Made by a program: the position numbers and the translations under genes. DNA of 52,582 nucleotides from an uncultured Opitutia bacterium (GTDB lineage: Bacteria; Verrucomicrobiota; Verrucomicrobiia; Opitutales; Opitutaceae), in contig CAIQQB010000131.1 of NCBI GenBank assembly GCA_903873805.1, forward strand, positions 1 to 52,582. The letters run 5' to 3'. The notes beneath the pieces were generated by a model, which worked only from the letters and a program-made list of their open reading frames with translations, did no database searches and had not been told where the DNA came from. Position 1 is the first letter of the stretch; every line of letters starts with the position of its first letter. Positions 24,989-33,790 of the stretch are shown piece after piece.

Positions 24989-26335
24989 ATGCGGCTCGAC
25001 AAAATCATCGCCCGGGGCCGCATCGTGGACTTGCGCAGCTCGAGCATGGAGGGCGCGCTGGAGGAGCTGCTGGCGGTGTCCGTCTCCCGTTTCCCCGATC
25101 TCAAGCCCGAGCCGCTGCTGAAGGGCCTGCTGGCCCGCGAGAGCACGATGACGACCTATCTGGGCGGCGGCATCGCCCTGCCGCACGTGCGGCTCAAGAT
25201 GGGGCGGCGCTACCTGCTGGCCATCGGCCGCAGCCGCCCGGGCATCCGCCACGACGGGCCTAAGGATGACAACCGCGTCCACCTCATCCTCATGCTGCTG
25301 GTGGACGAGCGCGCCCGCGATTACCTCCAGCTCCTCGCCTCGATCGCCCGGCTAGTCAAGGAGCCCGAGCTCGTTCGCAGCCTGGTCGACGCCCCTTCGC
25401 CGGGCGATCTCTATGAGCGGCTCATCGCGGGCTTCGGCGGCCTGCTGGCGCGGCCGGTGCAGGTCCAGCAAAACCGCATCAACCGCCTCATCCTCCGGGC
25501 CGCCGACCGGGTGGCCAAGGGCGCGGGCTGCGCCGCCGTCATGATCTTCGGCGACACCTTTATCAGCGGCATCGAGCCGGGCGCGTGGTTTCCAAAGACG
25601 AAAACTATTTTAGTGACCCGCAACCTCGTCGAACCGGGCGACGATCCGAAGGGCTTTGCCGAGGTCATCCAGGTGCGCTCGTTTTCCTCGCAGCGCATGG
25701 CCCAGCTGCGGAGCGCCATCCTCGTCGCGCTCACCCGCGGCACGATCGAGTTCACCGACCGCGTCTGCTGCGTCGACGGCATCACGGGCAGCAACCAGTT
25801 TGACACGCTGGTGGTGGTGGATGTGGAGCGCGAGTTCCACGCCCTGCGGTCCGGCCAGGCCGACCTGCTGCCGGAGGACGTGAAGCCCGAAGTGCTGGAG
25901 CGCGTCATCGCCGTTGCCACCGAACTGGCGGTCGAGGGCCGCGAGGGCCGGCCGGTCGGCTGCCTGTTTGTCATCGGGGACACCGCCAAGGTCGAGAAGC
26001 TGACCAAGCCGCTCGTGCTGAATCCATTTTACGGCTACAAGGAGGAGGACCGCAACATCCTCAGCCCGTTCATGGATGAGACGGTGAAGGAGTTCTCGAC
26101 GATCGACGGCGCCTTCATCATCCGGGGTGACGGGGTGGTGGAGTCGGCCGGCAGCCTCATCCAGGCCACGGACAGCAACCACGCGCTGCCGGGCGGGCTG
26201 GGCAGCCGGCACGCGGCGGCAGCGGCCATCAGCGTGGCCGCGAAATGCATCTCCATCGTGGTGTCGTCGAGCACGAGCCAGGTCGCGCTCTTCCGGCGGG
26301 GCGTGATGCTCCCGCTGACGGAAAAGCGCCGGTAG
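24989..26335 (+). CDS. PTS EIIA / pyruvate-kinase-like / diadenylate cyclase fusion
   Basis: A 448-residue three-part protein. Residues 1-150 match a PTS EIIA type-2 (Ntr-like) domain, with the phospho-accepting His66 kept in GGGIALPHVRL. Residues about 155-290 resemble the pyruvate kinase C-terminal-like domain found ahead of the cyclase in archaeal DacZ: AVMIFGDTF, KTILVTRN, VDGITGSNQFDTLVVVDV. Residues about 300-448 resemble the DisA_N/DAC domain, with the DGA motif at 373-375 and GSRHAAAAA at 405-413. The usual second Arg of RHR is Ala. If active it would make cyclic di-AMP, and phosphorylation of His66 could control it. The ATG follows a T-rich leader. It lies alone between nuoA and a sigma-54-type promoter. 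The domain calls are fairly firm; the activity is inferred. Confidence 0.82.
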   Translation: MRLDKIIARGRIVDLRSSSMEGALEELLAVSVSRFPDLKPEPLLKGLLARESTMTTYLGGGIALPHVRLKMGRRYLLAIGRSRPGIRHDGPKDDNRVHLILMLLVDERARDYLQLLASIARLVKEPELVRSLVDAPSPGDLYERLIAGFGGLLARPVQVQQNRINRLILRAADRVAKGAGCAAVMIFGDTFISGIEPGAWFPKTKTILVTRNLVEPGDDPKGFAEVIQVRSFSSQRMAQLRSAILVALTRGTIEFTDRVCCVDGITGSNQFDTLVVVDVEREFHALRSGQADLLPEDVKPEVLERVIAVATELAVEGREGRPVGCLFVIGDTAKVEKLTKPLVLNPFYGYKEEDRNILSPFMDETVKEFSTIDGAFIIRGDGVVESAGSLIQATDSNHALPGGLGSRHAAAAAISVAAKCISIVVSSSTSQVALFRRGVMLPLTEKRR

Positions 26336-26655
26336 GCGGCGGTCGTTGGCTGGGTGGTCGGACGGTATACCGGTGGCCTAAAGTCAACGCAGATTGTTTG
26401 CTAAAACATCCCCCCGCCGCATTTTATCCGTTGCGTACTGGCATGCTAATTGCATTCATGCGAGCGTGTCTGGGTGTTGGGCAGCGGCCGACGGCTCAAG
26501 CACTCACCGCCCATGCCCACTCCTCCCACCGCACGACCGGCGGTCCCATCACTATTTTTCATAACCCTGCTTGGGGTGGCGGCTGATTGTACGTTTTGCG
26601 GACCTGCAGCTTTGACTCGGACAGCGGCTGCAAGTGCCCGTCCCGCTCCATTGTG
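26336..26655. other. Leader region with a sigma-54 promoter
   Basis: About 320 bp between the DAC fusion and the LytS-type kinase gene. It is AT-richer than its surroundings around 26385-26455, where the promoter lies. After 26460 it is free of the common repeats, leaving a leader of about 190 nt. I see no credible small gene in it. Confidence 0.6.
26439..26454 (+). promoter_or_regulatory. Sigma-54 (RpoN) promoter consensus
   Basis: TGGCATGCTAATTGCA matches the -24/-12 consensus TGGCAYRNNNNTTGCW at every defined position. It points towards the kinase gene that begins at 26656. The start of transcription would be near 26465, giving a leader of about 190 nt. An enhancer-binding activator would be needed; none is encoded in the window. 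Confidence 0.65.
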
Positions 26656-27747
26656 ATGTTCCGCTGGCACCTCAGGCTCGCGCTGCTCGCGGGCTGTCTG
26701 ACGAGCGCGGCTGCCGGTGCGGTCATGGTCAATACGTCCTCCCCGGCCGATCTGCCGGTCGGCGAACTTGGCGCCCAAGCGGCGGTGCTCGATCCGGTCA
26801 ATGTGTCGTTGCGGTCGGAGCCGAGGACCGGCTGGCTGACGAACTCTCCCAAGCTCGATGCCGAGGTGGCGCCATGGAATGGCGTAGCCCGGCCGGGTGC
26901 ACCCGCGATCCCGTCGGCGGCGGAGGGGCGGATCCGTTGGTTTCAGGAGGCGGGGTGGACGCTGCTGGTTGGCCTGACGGTGGCGGGGGCCGCCCGCTTG
27001 GTGGGACGCCGGGCGCGGAAGTTGGGCGGCGAGGCGGAAGGCCTCCTGGTCGAGCGGGCCGGCCGTCTGATGCGCTTGAACGCCGAGCTGACCCGGCTGC
27101 ACCGGGCCGAGTGCGACGAAAAGACGGCGGCGCTGCGGGCCGAGGAAAAGGCCCGGCTCACGGCGCTCCGGCACCAGCTTGACCCGCACTTTCTCTTCAA
27201 TGTCCTCACCTCGATCAGCGCCTCGCTGCCGGCGGGCGAGGGGGCTACCCGGGGCATGGTGGAGCGACTGGCCGAATTCTACCGGCTCACGCTACGGCGG
27301 AGCGAGGGAGACGAATGGACCACGCTCGGCGAAGAGATCGAGCTGCTGCGGACCTATTTTGAGATCGAGCGTTCGCGCTGGGGCGACCTGCTCGAGGTGC
27401 ACGTCGCATGCGAGTCGGGCTTGGAAGGCGAGCGCCTGCCGCACTTCCTCCTGCTGCCTCTGGTGGAAAACGCGCTGAAATACGGCCGCGCCACGAGCGC
27501 CGACCAGATCGGGGTGCGGCTCGTCGCCCGCCGCGAGGCCGGCACCATCTTCATCGAGGTAGCCAATACCGGCGAGCGGGTCGAGCCCTCCGCCGCCACC
27601 CGGCGGGTGCCCTCGCTGGGCATCGGCCTGGACAACGTCCGCCAGCGCCTCGCCCGCTGCTATCCGCAGGGGCATGACCTCGGCCTGTCGCATGCCGACG
27701 GTTGGGTGGCCGTGAGCCTGCGGCTCGCCCCGCTTTCCCTTGCATGA
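26656..27747 (+). CDS. LytS/YehU-type sensor histidine kinase
   Basis: A membrane-bound kinase of 363 residues. It has a signal or first helix (about 5-25), a short extracytoplasmic stretch of about 75 residues without a recognised domain, a second helix (about 100-118), a coiled coil (125-170) and the His_kinase domain with His178 in LRHQLDPHFLFN. The HATPase has LLPLVENALKYG and GIGLDNVRQRL. The ATG at 26656 was chosen as the first giving an N-terminal helix. It overlaps the response regulator gene (ATGA), and the pair sits behind the sigma-54 consensus. The sensed signal is unknown. Confidence 0.88.
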   Translation: MFRWHLRLALLAGCLTSAAAGAVMVNTSSPADLPVGELGAQAAVLDPVNVSLRSEPRTGWLTNSPKLDAEVAPWNGVARPGAPAIPSAAEGRIRWFQEAGWTLLVGLTVAGAARLVGRRARKLGGEAEGLLVERAGRLMRLNAELTRLHRAECDEKTAALRAEEKARLTALRHQLDPHFLFNVLTSISASLPAGEGATRGMVERLAEFYRLTLRRSEGDEWTTLGEEIELLRTYFEIERSRWGDLLEVHVACESGLEGERLPHFLLLPLVENALKYGRATSADQIGVRLVARREAGTIFIEVANTGERVEPSAATRRVPSLGIGLDNVRQRLARCYPQGHDLGLSHADGWVAVSLRLAPLSLA

Positions 27748-28511
27748 TCCCGAGCTGCCCCCGCTACCGCACTCTGCTCGTCGACGACGAGGTTTCCGTC
27801 CGTACGGATCTGCGGACCAAGCTCCTGGCTCATCCCGAGGTCACGGTGGTCGGAGAGGCGGCGACGGTCCGGACCGCGCGTGCCCTGCTGGCCAAGGCGG
27901 AGTATGACCTGGTGTTTCTCGATGTGCAGATCATCGGCGGGGAGGGCTTCGACCTCGTGCCCGACGTGCGGCCGGAGGCGCGGGTTATCTTCGCCACCGC
28001 GCACGACCGCTATGCGCTCCGTGCGTTTGAAATCAACGCACTCGATTACCTGCTGAAGCCGGTCGCGCCGGAGCGCCTGGCCCGCAGCATCGACCGCCTC
28101 GGCGTGCCCCGACCCAACGAATCGGCCGAGACCGACGCGGCCCCGCACGGCGCGCTCCGGCCCGATGACACGGTGTACCTCCGCGCCGGACCGCGGGCGC
28201 GGTTTGCCCCGCTGGCCGACATCAACCTGATCGCGGCGTGCGACAACTACTCCGAGGTCATTCTTGCCGACGGGGCGAAGCTGCTCCTCCGCAAGACCCT
28301 CAAGTCTTGGGAGGATTCGCTGCCCCCGACCCATTTTATGCGCGTGCACCGCACGCAGATTGTGAATCTGGCCCGGGTGGTCCGCTACGAGCGCGACCCG
28401 GAAGAGCACACGCTGCTCTTCCTCGATGGACTGCCCGCCCCGGTGCCGGCGAGCCGGGACCGCTGGCCCGATTTGCGGGTGCGGCTGTCGGCTTTCCGTC
28501 CGACACCCTGA
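27744..28511 (+). CDS. LytTR-family response regulator
   Basis: A 255-residue regulator. The receiver domain (about 8-120) has D14-D15 (LLVDDE), phospho-acceptor D60 (VFLDVQI) and K105 (DYLLKPVAPERL). A LytTR DNA-binding domain (about 150-250) follows, with VYLRAG, LIAACDNYSEVILADG, TLKSWEDSLPPTHFMRVHRTQIVNL and a terminal PASRDRWPDLR. It starts within the ATGA overlap of the kinase gene. LytTR regulators bind paired direct repeats; none stands out in the promoter of the PEP-CTERM gene downstream. Confidence 0.92.
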   Translation: MIPSCPRYRTLLVDDEVSVRTDLRTKLLAHPEVTVVGEAATVRTARALLAKAEYDLVFLDVQIIGGEGFDLVPDVRPEARVIFATAHDRYALRAFEINALDYLLKPVAPERLARSIDRLGVPRPNESAETDAAPHGALRPDDTVYLRAGPRARFAPLADINLIAACDNYSEVILADGAKLLLRKTLKSWEDSLPPTHFMRVHRTQIVNLARVVRYERDPEEHTLLFLDGLPAPVPASRDRWPDLRVRLSAFRPTP

Positions 28512-28661
28512 GGCGGTGGCGGACTTCGGCGGCTGTTTCCGCCGTTCGCCACAGGGGCTCCGCGACTCGCCACCGACGGATGGACACGGTGCGGCGGCTG
28601 CGGTGTGGGTGTTCGCAGGCGGAGGGGTTCTCCGCTCACACCAACAACCAAATCAGCCAAC

Positions 28662-29378
28662 ATGAATACGTCCTCCACCCGCCTCCGCACTGCGCTGCTC
28701 CTTGCCGCGCTTGTCAGCGTTCCCTTCGCCAACTCCGCCTTCGCCGACATCGTCGTCCCAGTCACGAGCGACACCGAAATCGTGTTGGACAACGGTGACG
28801 CGAACGCGCTCACTTATCACAACACGCCGTTGGGACCGTCGACCATCGATTTGCTCGCTCTGAAGCCCACGAATCAGGACTTTCAATACTACCCGCTGCT
28901 CAAGTTCGACCTTTCGTCTTACAGCGGCGACACGGTGACCGGCGGCGCCACCCTCTCGCTGTACGTTAATAATGCGAATGTCAGTAGCTTCAGCGTGGGA
29001 CTCGTGTCGCTGGCGGCGCCCTTCAATCCGGCTACCACCACCTATGACAACTACTATGGCACTGAATTCAGTGGTGGAAGCTGGGGTGCGGCCATCGGCT
29101 CCGCTCAGGTATTTTTCCCGACGAGCGCCGGTTTCTACTCGTTTGCGATTCCGCAGGCAACCGTACAGAGCTGGATCGACAGTCCCTCAGCCAATTACGG
29201 TATCGGGATTGTGACCACCTATGGTACCCCTGGAGTTGTTGATTTCTCTTCCTCCACGGGTGGCCACCCCGCGACGCTATCCTTCAGCGCCGTCCCCGAG
29301 CCCTCGACTTACGCCGCGATCGCCGGCGGCCTGATGCTCGGCATCGCCATGCTGCGCCGCCGCAAGTCGGCCGCCTGA
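28662..29378 (+). CDS. PEP-CTERM sorting domain protein
   Basis: An exported 238-residue protein. The signal peptide (TALLLAALVSVPFANSAFA, about 9-27) is followed by a beta-rich body like DNRLRE-type proteins: YYPLLKFDLSSYSG, ATLSLYVNNANV, VQSWIDSPSANYGIGI. It ends with the sorting signal V-P-E-P-S-T, a hydrophobic helix (YAAIAGGLMLGIAML) and the basic tail RRRKSAA. Such proteins are processed by an exosortase and are usually surface or biofilm components. The base and codon use is more AT- and Thr/Ser-rich than its neighbours. An intrinsic terminator lies 127 bp downstream. Confidence 0.92.
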   Translation: MNTSSTRLRTALLLAALVSVPFANSAFADIVVPVTSDTEIVLDNGDANALTYHNTPLGPSTIDLLALKPTNQDFQYYPLLKFDLSSYSGDTVTGGATLSLYVNNANVSSFSVGLVSLAAPFNPATTTYDNYYGTEFSGGSWGAAIGSAQVFFPTSAGFYSFAIPQATVQSWIDSPSANYGIGIVTTYGTPGVVDFSSSTGGHPATLSFSAVPEPSTYAAIAGGLMLGIAMLRRRKSAA

Positions 29379-29675
29379 GCCCGACCTATCCGCCGGCGGC
29401 CGGCGCGCATGCGCCGCCCGCCGGTGTGAGCTGCGGTTTCGGCTACCCCTTCGTCCCAGCCGCACCGTCTTTGCTTTTTTGTTGGACTGTCTGAAGAACC
29501 CAAGGCGCCGCCCACCCTCACCGGTGGGCGGCGCTTCTTTTTTTGCCCGGTCGGCCGGCGCCGGGCAAAACGGCCGGAAACCGGGCCGGGAGGCCGCAAT
29601 TTGCTTGTGGCGGGCGCGACGACGGGTTTTCTGCCGTCACCCCTTGGACCGCGACTGAACGGCCATCTTTACCCC
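29379..29675. other. Intergenic region with a terminator and GC-rich hairpins
   Basis: About 300 bp. It has a GC-rich inverted stretch (about 29388-29424), then the terminator at 29505-29544. A GCCCGG..CCGGGC palindrome (about 29545-29567) and a second GGCCGG-rich stretch run up to the esterase leader. No gene is seen. Confidence 0.6.
29505..29544 (+). terminator. Intrinsic terminator after the PEP-CTERM gene
   Basis: A perfect 12-bp stem (GCGCCGCCCACC with GGTGGGCGGCGC) and a 6-nt loop are followed by a T-run broken by a single C (29535-29544). It is the clearest Rho-independent terminator on the plus strand. Confidence 0.92.
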
Positions 29676-30905
29676 ATGAAAACGACTCCCCATCTGCTGC
29701 GCCTTGCCTTGTTTCTCGCCGGACTGCCGGCGCTGGTCCCGATCGCCTCCGCCCAGGGTGGTGCGGCCCGGCCCGGGCCGCCGACCCGCCTGCCCAACAC
29801 GCCCGGCACGCCCTTGCTGATTCCCGCCGGACCCGGGGCCGAGGCGCAGGCCCGGGCTGTTGCCAAGCAAACGGTCTGCCTCGCCGACGCCACCGCGGAC
29901 ACCCAGGCCCAGGGCGCGCCCGGGGCGAATCCGCCCGTGACGGTCGACGGCGACTTTCTCATCGGTCCGGCCTATGTTGAGGCGCCGGAACGGAAGGCCG
30001 ACCCGGCCGTGCCCAAGGGCGCCGTCACCCAATTCACCCTCACTTCGGCCGACAGCAAATTCTACCCCGGCATCACGCGGGATCCCGGCACGCTGGGCGT
30101 GGTTGATCCGGACAACCGCTATACCCTGCTGGTGCCGACCTCGCACCCGGCGCCCTGGAAGCGCACCGTAAATGTTTATGTGCCAAGCCAATACGTCCCA
30201 GGCACGGCGGCGCCATTCCTCGTGACCGCGGACGGTTTTGATACGTCGCTCCCGACTATTCTCGACAACCTGATCGCCGCGCACCGCCTGCCACCGCTGG
30301 TGGTGGTGGGCATCGCCAACGGCGGCGGCGACGCCCAGGGCAGCGAGCGCGGCCTCGAATACGACACAATGTCGGGCAAGTACGCCGAGTTCGTCGAGGC
30401 CGAGGTGCTGCCGCTGGCGGAGAAGACCGCCCGCGTGACGCTGACCAAGGATCCCGAGGGCCGCGCGACGATGGGAGGCAGTTCGGGCGGCTCGGCCGCA
30501 CTGATCATGGCCTGGTATCACCCCGAGCTCTATCACCGCGTGCTCACCTACTCGGGCACCTATGTGAACCAGCAGTGGCCGTTCACCCCTGCGATGCCGC
30601 ACGGCGCGTGGGAGTTTCACGAACATCTCATTGCCGAGAGTCCGGTGAAGCCGCTCCGCCTCTGGCTCGAGGTCGGCGACCGGGACAATTACAACCCGAA
30701 CGTGATGCGGGACGACATGCACGACTGGGTCGTGGCCAACCAGCGCATGGCGGTGGTCCTGCGGGCCAAGGGCTACCACTACCAGTTTGTGTTCGCCCGC
30801 AACGCAGGCCACACTGACCGGACGGTCCGGGGGCAGACGCTACCGGCGGCCCTCGAGTGGCTGTGGCAGGGCTATCCGAAGGAACCGCCGGCCACCGCCA
30901 AGTGA
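29676..30905 (+). CDS. Exported esterase (enterochelin esterase-like, alpha/beta hydrolase)
   Basis: A 409-residue secreted hydrolase of the putative esterase family (PF00756). The signal peptide is LLRLALFLAGLPALVPIASAQ (about 7-27). A Gly/Pro/Ala-rich linker precedes RTVNVYVPSQYVPGTAAPFLV, the entry to the hydrolase fold. The nucleophile Ser is in TMGGSSGGSAAL (about 267-278). Likely acid and base are in LEVGDRDNYNP and ARNAGHTDRTV. The family includes siderophore, feruloyl and acyl esterases. The substrate here is unknown. The ATG follows TTTACCCC. Confidence 0.85.
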   Translation: MKTTPHLLRLALFLAGLPALVPIASAQGGAARPGPPTRLPNTPGTPLLIPAGPGAEAQARAVAKQTVCLADATADTQAQGAPGANPPVTVDGDFLIGPAYVEAPERKADPAVPKGAVTQFTLTSADSKFYPGITRDPGTLGVVDPDNRYTLLVPTSHPAPWKRTVNVYVPSQYVPGTAAPFLVTADGFDTSLPTILDNLIAAHRLPPLVVVGIANGGGDAQGSERGLEYDTMSGKYAEFVEAEVLPLAEKTARVTLTKDPEGRATMGGSSGGSAALIMAWYHPELYHRVLTYSGTYVNQQWPFTPAMPHGAWEFHEHLIAESPVKPLRLWLEVGDRDNYNPNVMRDDMHDWVVANQRMAVVLRAKGYHYQFVFARNAGHTDRTVRGQTLPAALEWLWQGYPKEPPATAK

Positions 30906-30989
30906 TTCGGGTGGGTCCGGGACCCGCATCAGGAGTTGGCTGCATTTTCGGCCTTGCCCGGGGGAGTCGGGCGGGCATCGTCGCCCGTC

Positions 30990-32138
30990 ATGCTTTCGCG
31001 CCCCACCCCGTCCGCGCTGCTGTTGATTGCCGCGCTTGTCTTCACCGGTTCGACGCGCGTCGCCGCGGCGGACTTTTTTGTCTACTACGGCTCGCCCGAT
31101 GGCGGCGCCGGCAAGGGCATTTCGCTCGGCCACTTTGACAGCGCGACCGGCGCGCTGACCGCCCCGCAGCTCGCGGTGCAGGCCGAGGGCCCCTCGTTCC
31201 TCGCCCTTGCGGCCGACGGCAAGCACCTCTACGCCTGCCTCGAGAAGGCCGGCAGTGTGGGGGCCTACGCCATCGACCCGGCCACCGGGGCGCTGCGCCT
31301 GCTCAACACCCAGCCCTCCGGCGGCGCAGGTCCCTGTCACCTCAGCTTTGACCGCACGGGCCGGTTTGTGCTCGTCGCCAACTACGACGCCGGCAGCGTC
31401 GCGGTGTTTCCGCTCGCGGCCGATGGCACGCTCGGCGCGCGCACCGGTTTCGACCAGCATACGGGCAAGGGCCCCAACGCCGAGCGCCAGGAAGGTCCGC
31501 ACGCCCACGGCATCATCACCGACCCGACCAACCGCTTCGCGCTCTGCTGCGATCTCGGCAACGACCGGATCCATGTCTACCGGTTTGACGCCGCCACCGG
31601 GACGCTGACGCCGAACACGCCCGCCACGCTCAGCGTCGCCCCCGGGGCCGGTCCGCGGCACCCGTTGTTCTCCGCCGACGGCAAGGTGCTTTATGTCATC
31701 AACGAAATGGGCGCCACGGTGACCGCATTTAACTGGGACTCGGCGCGCGGTACCGCTACGGAATTCCAGACCATTTCCACGCTGCCGGCGGATTTCAAGG
31801 CCTTCAACAAGGACGCCGAGGTGAAGCTGCATCCGAACGGGAAATTTCTCTATGCCTCCGCCCGCGGCCACGACAGCATTGCGGTTTTCGCGATTGAGTC
31901 AGCGACCGGCCGGCTGACGCTGGCCCAGGATGTTTCCACCCGCGGTGAGTATCCGCGCCATTTCAACTTTGATCCCACCGGCGCGTTCGTGGTTGCCGGC
32001 AATCAGAACTCGAACACGGTCGTGGCCTTCCGCGCGGACGCCGCCACGGGCAAACTCACCCCCGTCGGCGAACCGGTCGCCGCTCCGGCGCCGATCTGCA
32101 TGCTGTTCCTGCCGGTGCCGGCCGGTGCGGGACGCTGA
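30990..32138 (+). CDS. Lactonase family beta-propeller (6-phosphogluconolactonase-like)
   Basis: A 382-residue protein. An N-terminal signal peptide (ALLLIAALVFTGSTRVAAA) is followed by a seven-bladed propeller of the PF10282 type: FFVYYGSPDGGAGKGI, GPSFLALAADGKHLYA, GGAGPCHLSFDRTGRFVLVANYDAGSV, EGPHAHGIITDPTNRFALCCDLGNDRIHVY and GPRHPLFSADGKVLYVINE. Cytoplasmic members hydrolyse 6-phosphogluconolactone. With a signal peptide this one more probably acts on an extracytoplasmic lactone. It lies 84 bp after the esterase gene in the same direction, so the two may be co-transcribed. Confidence 0.88.
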   Translation: MLSRPTPSALLLIAALVFTGSTRVAAADFFVYYGSPDGGAGKGISLGHFDSATGALTAPQLAVQAEGPSFLALAADGKHLYACLEKAGSVGAYAIDPATGALRLLNTQPSGGAGPCHLSFDRTGRFVLVANYDAGSVAVFPLAADGTLGARTGFDQHTGKGPNAERQEGPHAHGIITDPTNRFALCCDLGNDRIHVYRFDAATGTLTPNTPATLSVAPGAGPRHPLFSADGKVLYVINEMGATVTAFNWDSARGTATEFQTISTLPADFKAFNKDAEVKLHPNGKFLYASARGHDSIAVFAIESATGRLTLAQDVSTRGEYPRHFNFDPTGAFVVAGNQNSNTVVAFRADAATGKLTPVGEPVAAPAPICMLFLPVPAGAGR

Positions 32139-32296
32139 AGTGGCGAGGCGCTTCCGGGCTATCGGAACAAGTTGGGACGGACTGGGCTGCGCCGGAAGGC
32201 CGGGCGGCGAAGGCTGGAATTGCGGGCCAGTCCGAACTTTGGGGTTGCGCCGGGCCGGGGCGGGCTGTGTCCTGACCGTTCAACCATTTAAACACC

Positions 32297-32461
32297 ATGC
32301 AAGAAGTCGTCACCCTGGAATGCACCGAAGCCAAGAAGGAGGGGAAACCCGCCTCCCGCTACCTCACCACGCGCAACAAGAAGACCGTCACCGAGCGCAT
32401 CGAGAAGAAGAAATACAACCCGCACCTCAAGCGGCACACCCTGCACAAAGAGATCAAGTGA
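32297..32461 (+). CDS. rpmG: 50S ribosomal protein L33
   Basis: A 54-residue ribosomal protein. It begins [20 protein letters not shown], then [20 protein letters not shown], then [14 protein letters not shown]. It matches the L33 family end to end. Only one Cys is present, so this is the zinc-independent (C-) form. The ATG is preceded by TTTAAACACC. A strong terminator follows 37 bp after the stop, so it is probably a single-gene transcript. Confidence 0.96.
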   Translation: MQEVVTLECTEAKKEGKPASRYLTTRNKKTVTERIEKKKYNPHLKRHTLHKEIK

Positions 32462-32770
32462 TCCGTGGTCCCGGCCCGCGTGGCCGCCCCCATTTTCAGC
32501 CGGGCCTGCGCGCCCGGCTTTTTTGCGTCCGTTTTTCGACGGGTGCTTGGAAATGGGGCCGGGGCGCCCCGCCCCGGTTCTTGTCCGGCATCCAACCAGC
32601 GGGGTGAGGGCACCCTCCTGCATCCCAAGGCAACCCAGGTCTGGAGATCGCGTTCCGCCTCGGAGACGAACCCGGACGCCGGCCCTGACAAGAAACTGGA
32701 GACTTGCCCCGAGCCGATCCAACGGCAACTTTTGGCTTCGCATCAGGTTTTCCCCGAACCATCTTAGCCC
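32462..32770. other. Intergenic region after rpmG
   Basis: About 310 bp. It holds the rpmG terminator, a CCGGGGCGCC..CCCCGG family B palindrome (about 32559-32578), and a half-copy of the family C repeat (GCGGGGTGAGGGCACC, about 32600). The remainder, about 32630-32770, has no recognisable feature and leads into the next gene. Confidence 0.6.
32498..32524 (+). terminator. Intrinsic terminator after rpmG
   Basis: An 8-bp GC-rich stem (AGCCGGGC with GCCCGGCT) with a CTGCGC loop runs directly into a run of six T. It is 37 bp after the rpmG stop codon. Confidence 0.92.
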
Positions 32771-33718
32771 ATGCGCCGCATTGCCATCTGTTTTCTCACG
32801 GTGCTGAGTTTGGTCGCCGCGGCAGCCCAAGAGGCGCTCACTCCGCCCGCTCCGACCTACGAGGGGTTGCTCGTCCAAGCCCGTGCACTGTTCCAAGCCG
32901 GCAAGCTTGAGGATGCGTTGGCCCGCGTCAAAGAGGCCGGCCGGCTTGCCCCCGAGCCTTTCAGGTATGAGCCGCTGGAACTCCAGGCGCGCATTTTGTT
33001 GAAAATGTTCGGTCCGGACATGGCCGGGGCCTCCCTCGATTTCGCCATTCACCTGGCCCCGCCCGGAGAGCAGGCCCGGTTGCAGGAACTCGCGAAACAG
33101 GTGGCGATGCCCCCTCCGCCCACTCCGGCAGAACTGCCGTCACCACCCATTGACATCGGCAAGTGTTACGGACCTTTCCGGTGTGAATCCTATTTGGAGG
33201 CGGCGGAGGCATTGCAGGCGCTGCCCGAGACGCAGCGTCTGGCGCAGTTGCGCGCGTGGACGGCGGGCCGGAACGGGATACGGGGGAATGGCGAGCTCGA
33301 GACTCAGGTCGTCGTGTTGTGCCGGATGCTATTTGAGCCCAAAGAGGGGCAGACCTTCCGGGCGGCGATCAAAGGCGGACCCGTTTATGTGGGCGATCCG
33401 CCGGGGCTGGATCCCTATCAGCCCCGCTCGCCCCCGCCATGGCCGCTGGTGCCAATCACCCTGGTGGATGGAATTCCCTTCTGCATCCAGACCGGGACCG
33501 GTACAATTGCCGGTCAGCTGGAATCGGCGGAGAACTATCTTTATTACTGCTCCCATGAGTTTCAGTGGACCTCACGGCGCTATGCCCCCGCCACCTTGGA
33601 AGCCCGGCAAAAGGCCCTGGCGAAATTGATCAATGACCATGCGTGGCCCCGGCCGCTCACGGACAAGGACACGAAGTTTCTCTCGGACCAGCTCCTGCCG
33701 CCCGCCGTGGCGCCGTAG
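32771..33718 (+). CDS. Exported protein of unknown function
   Basis: A 315-residue protein I do not recognise. The signal peptide is MRRIAICFLTVLSLVAAAAQ. Residues about 30-75 look like a single TPR-type helix pair (YEGLLVQARALFQAGKLEDALARVKEAGRLAPEP). A Pro-rich linker (VAMPPPPTPAELPSPP) and a second domain with several Cys (GKCYGPFRCESY, VVVLCRM, PFCIQTG, YYCSHEF) follow. Paired cysteines fit a disulphide-bearing extracytoplasmic domain. The ATG follows CTTAGCCC. The next small gene starts 73 bp downstream and may be its partner. Confidence 0.75.
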   Translation: MRRIAICFLTVLSLVAAAAQEALTPPAPTYEGLLVQARALFQAGKLEDALARVKEAGRLAPEPFRYEPLELQARILLKMFGPDMAGASLDFAIHLAPPGEQARLQELAKQVAMPPPPTPAELPSPPIDIGKCYGPFRCESYLEAAEALQALPETQRLAQLRAWTAGRNGIRGNGELETQVVVLCRMLFEPKEGQTFRAAIKGGPVYVGDPPGLDPYQPRSPPPWPLVPITLVDGIPFCIQTGTGTIAGQLESAENYLYYCSHEFQWTSRRYAPATLEARQKALAKLINDHAWPRPLTDKDTKFLSDQLLPPAVAP

Positions 33719-33790
33719 TGGATCTCCAGCGTTTTGACTCGTGGCGGCGATCCCGGAAGGAGCAGTTCAGTCAACCGGTTCGTCGGCCGC

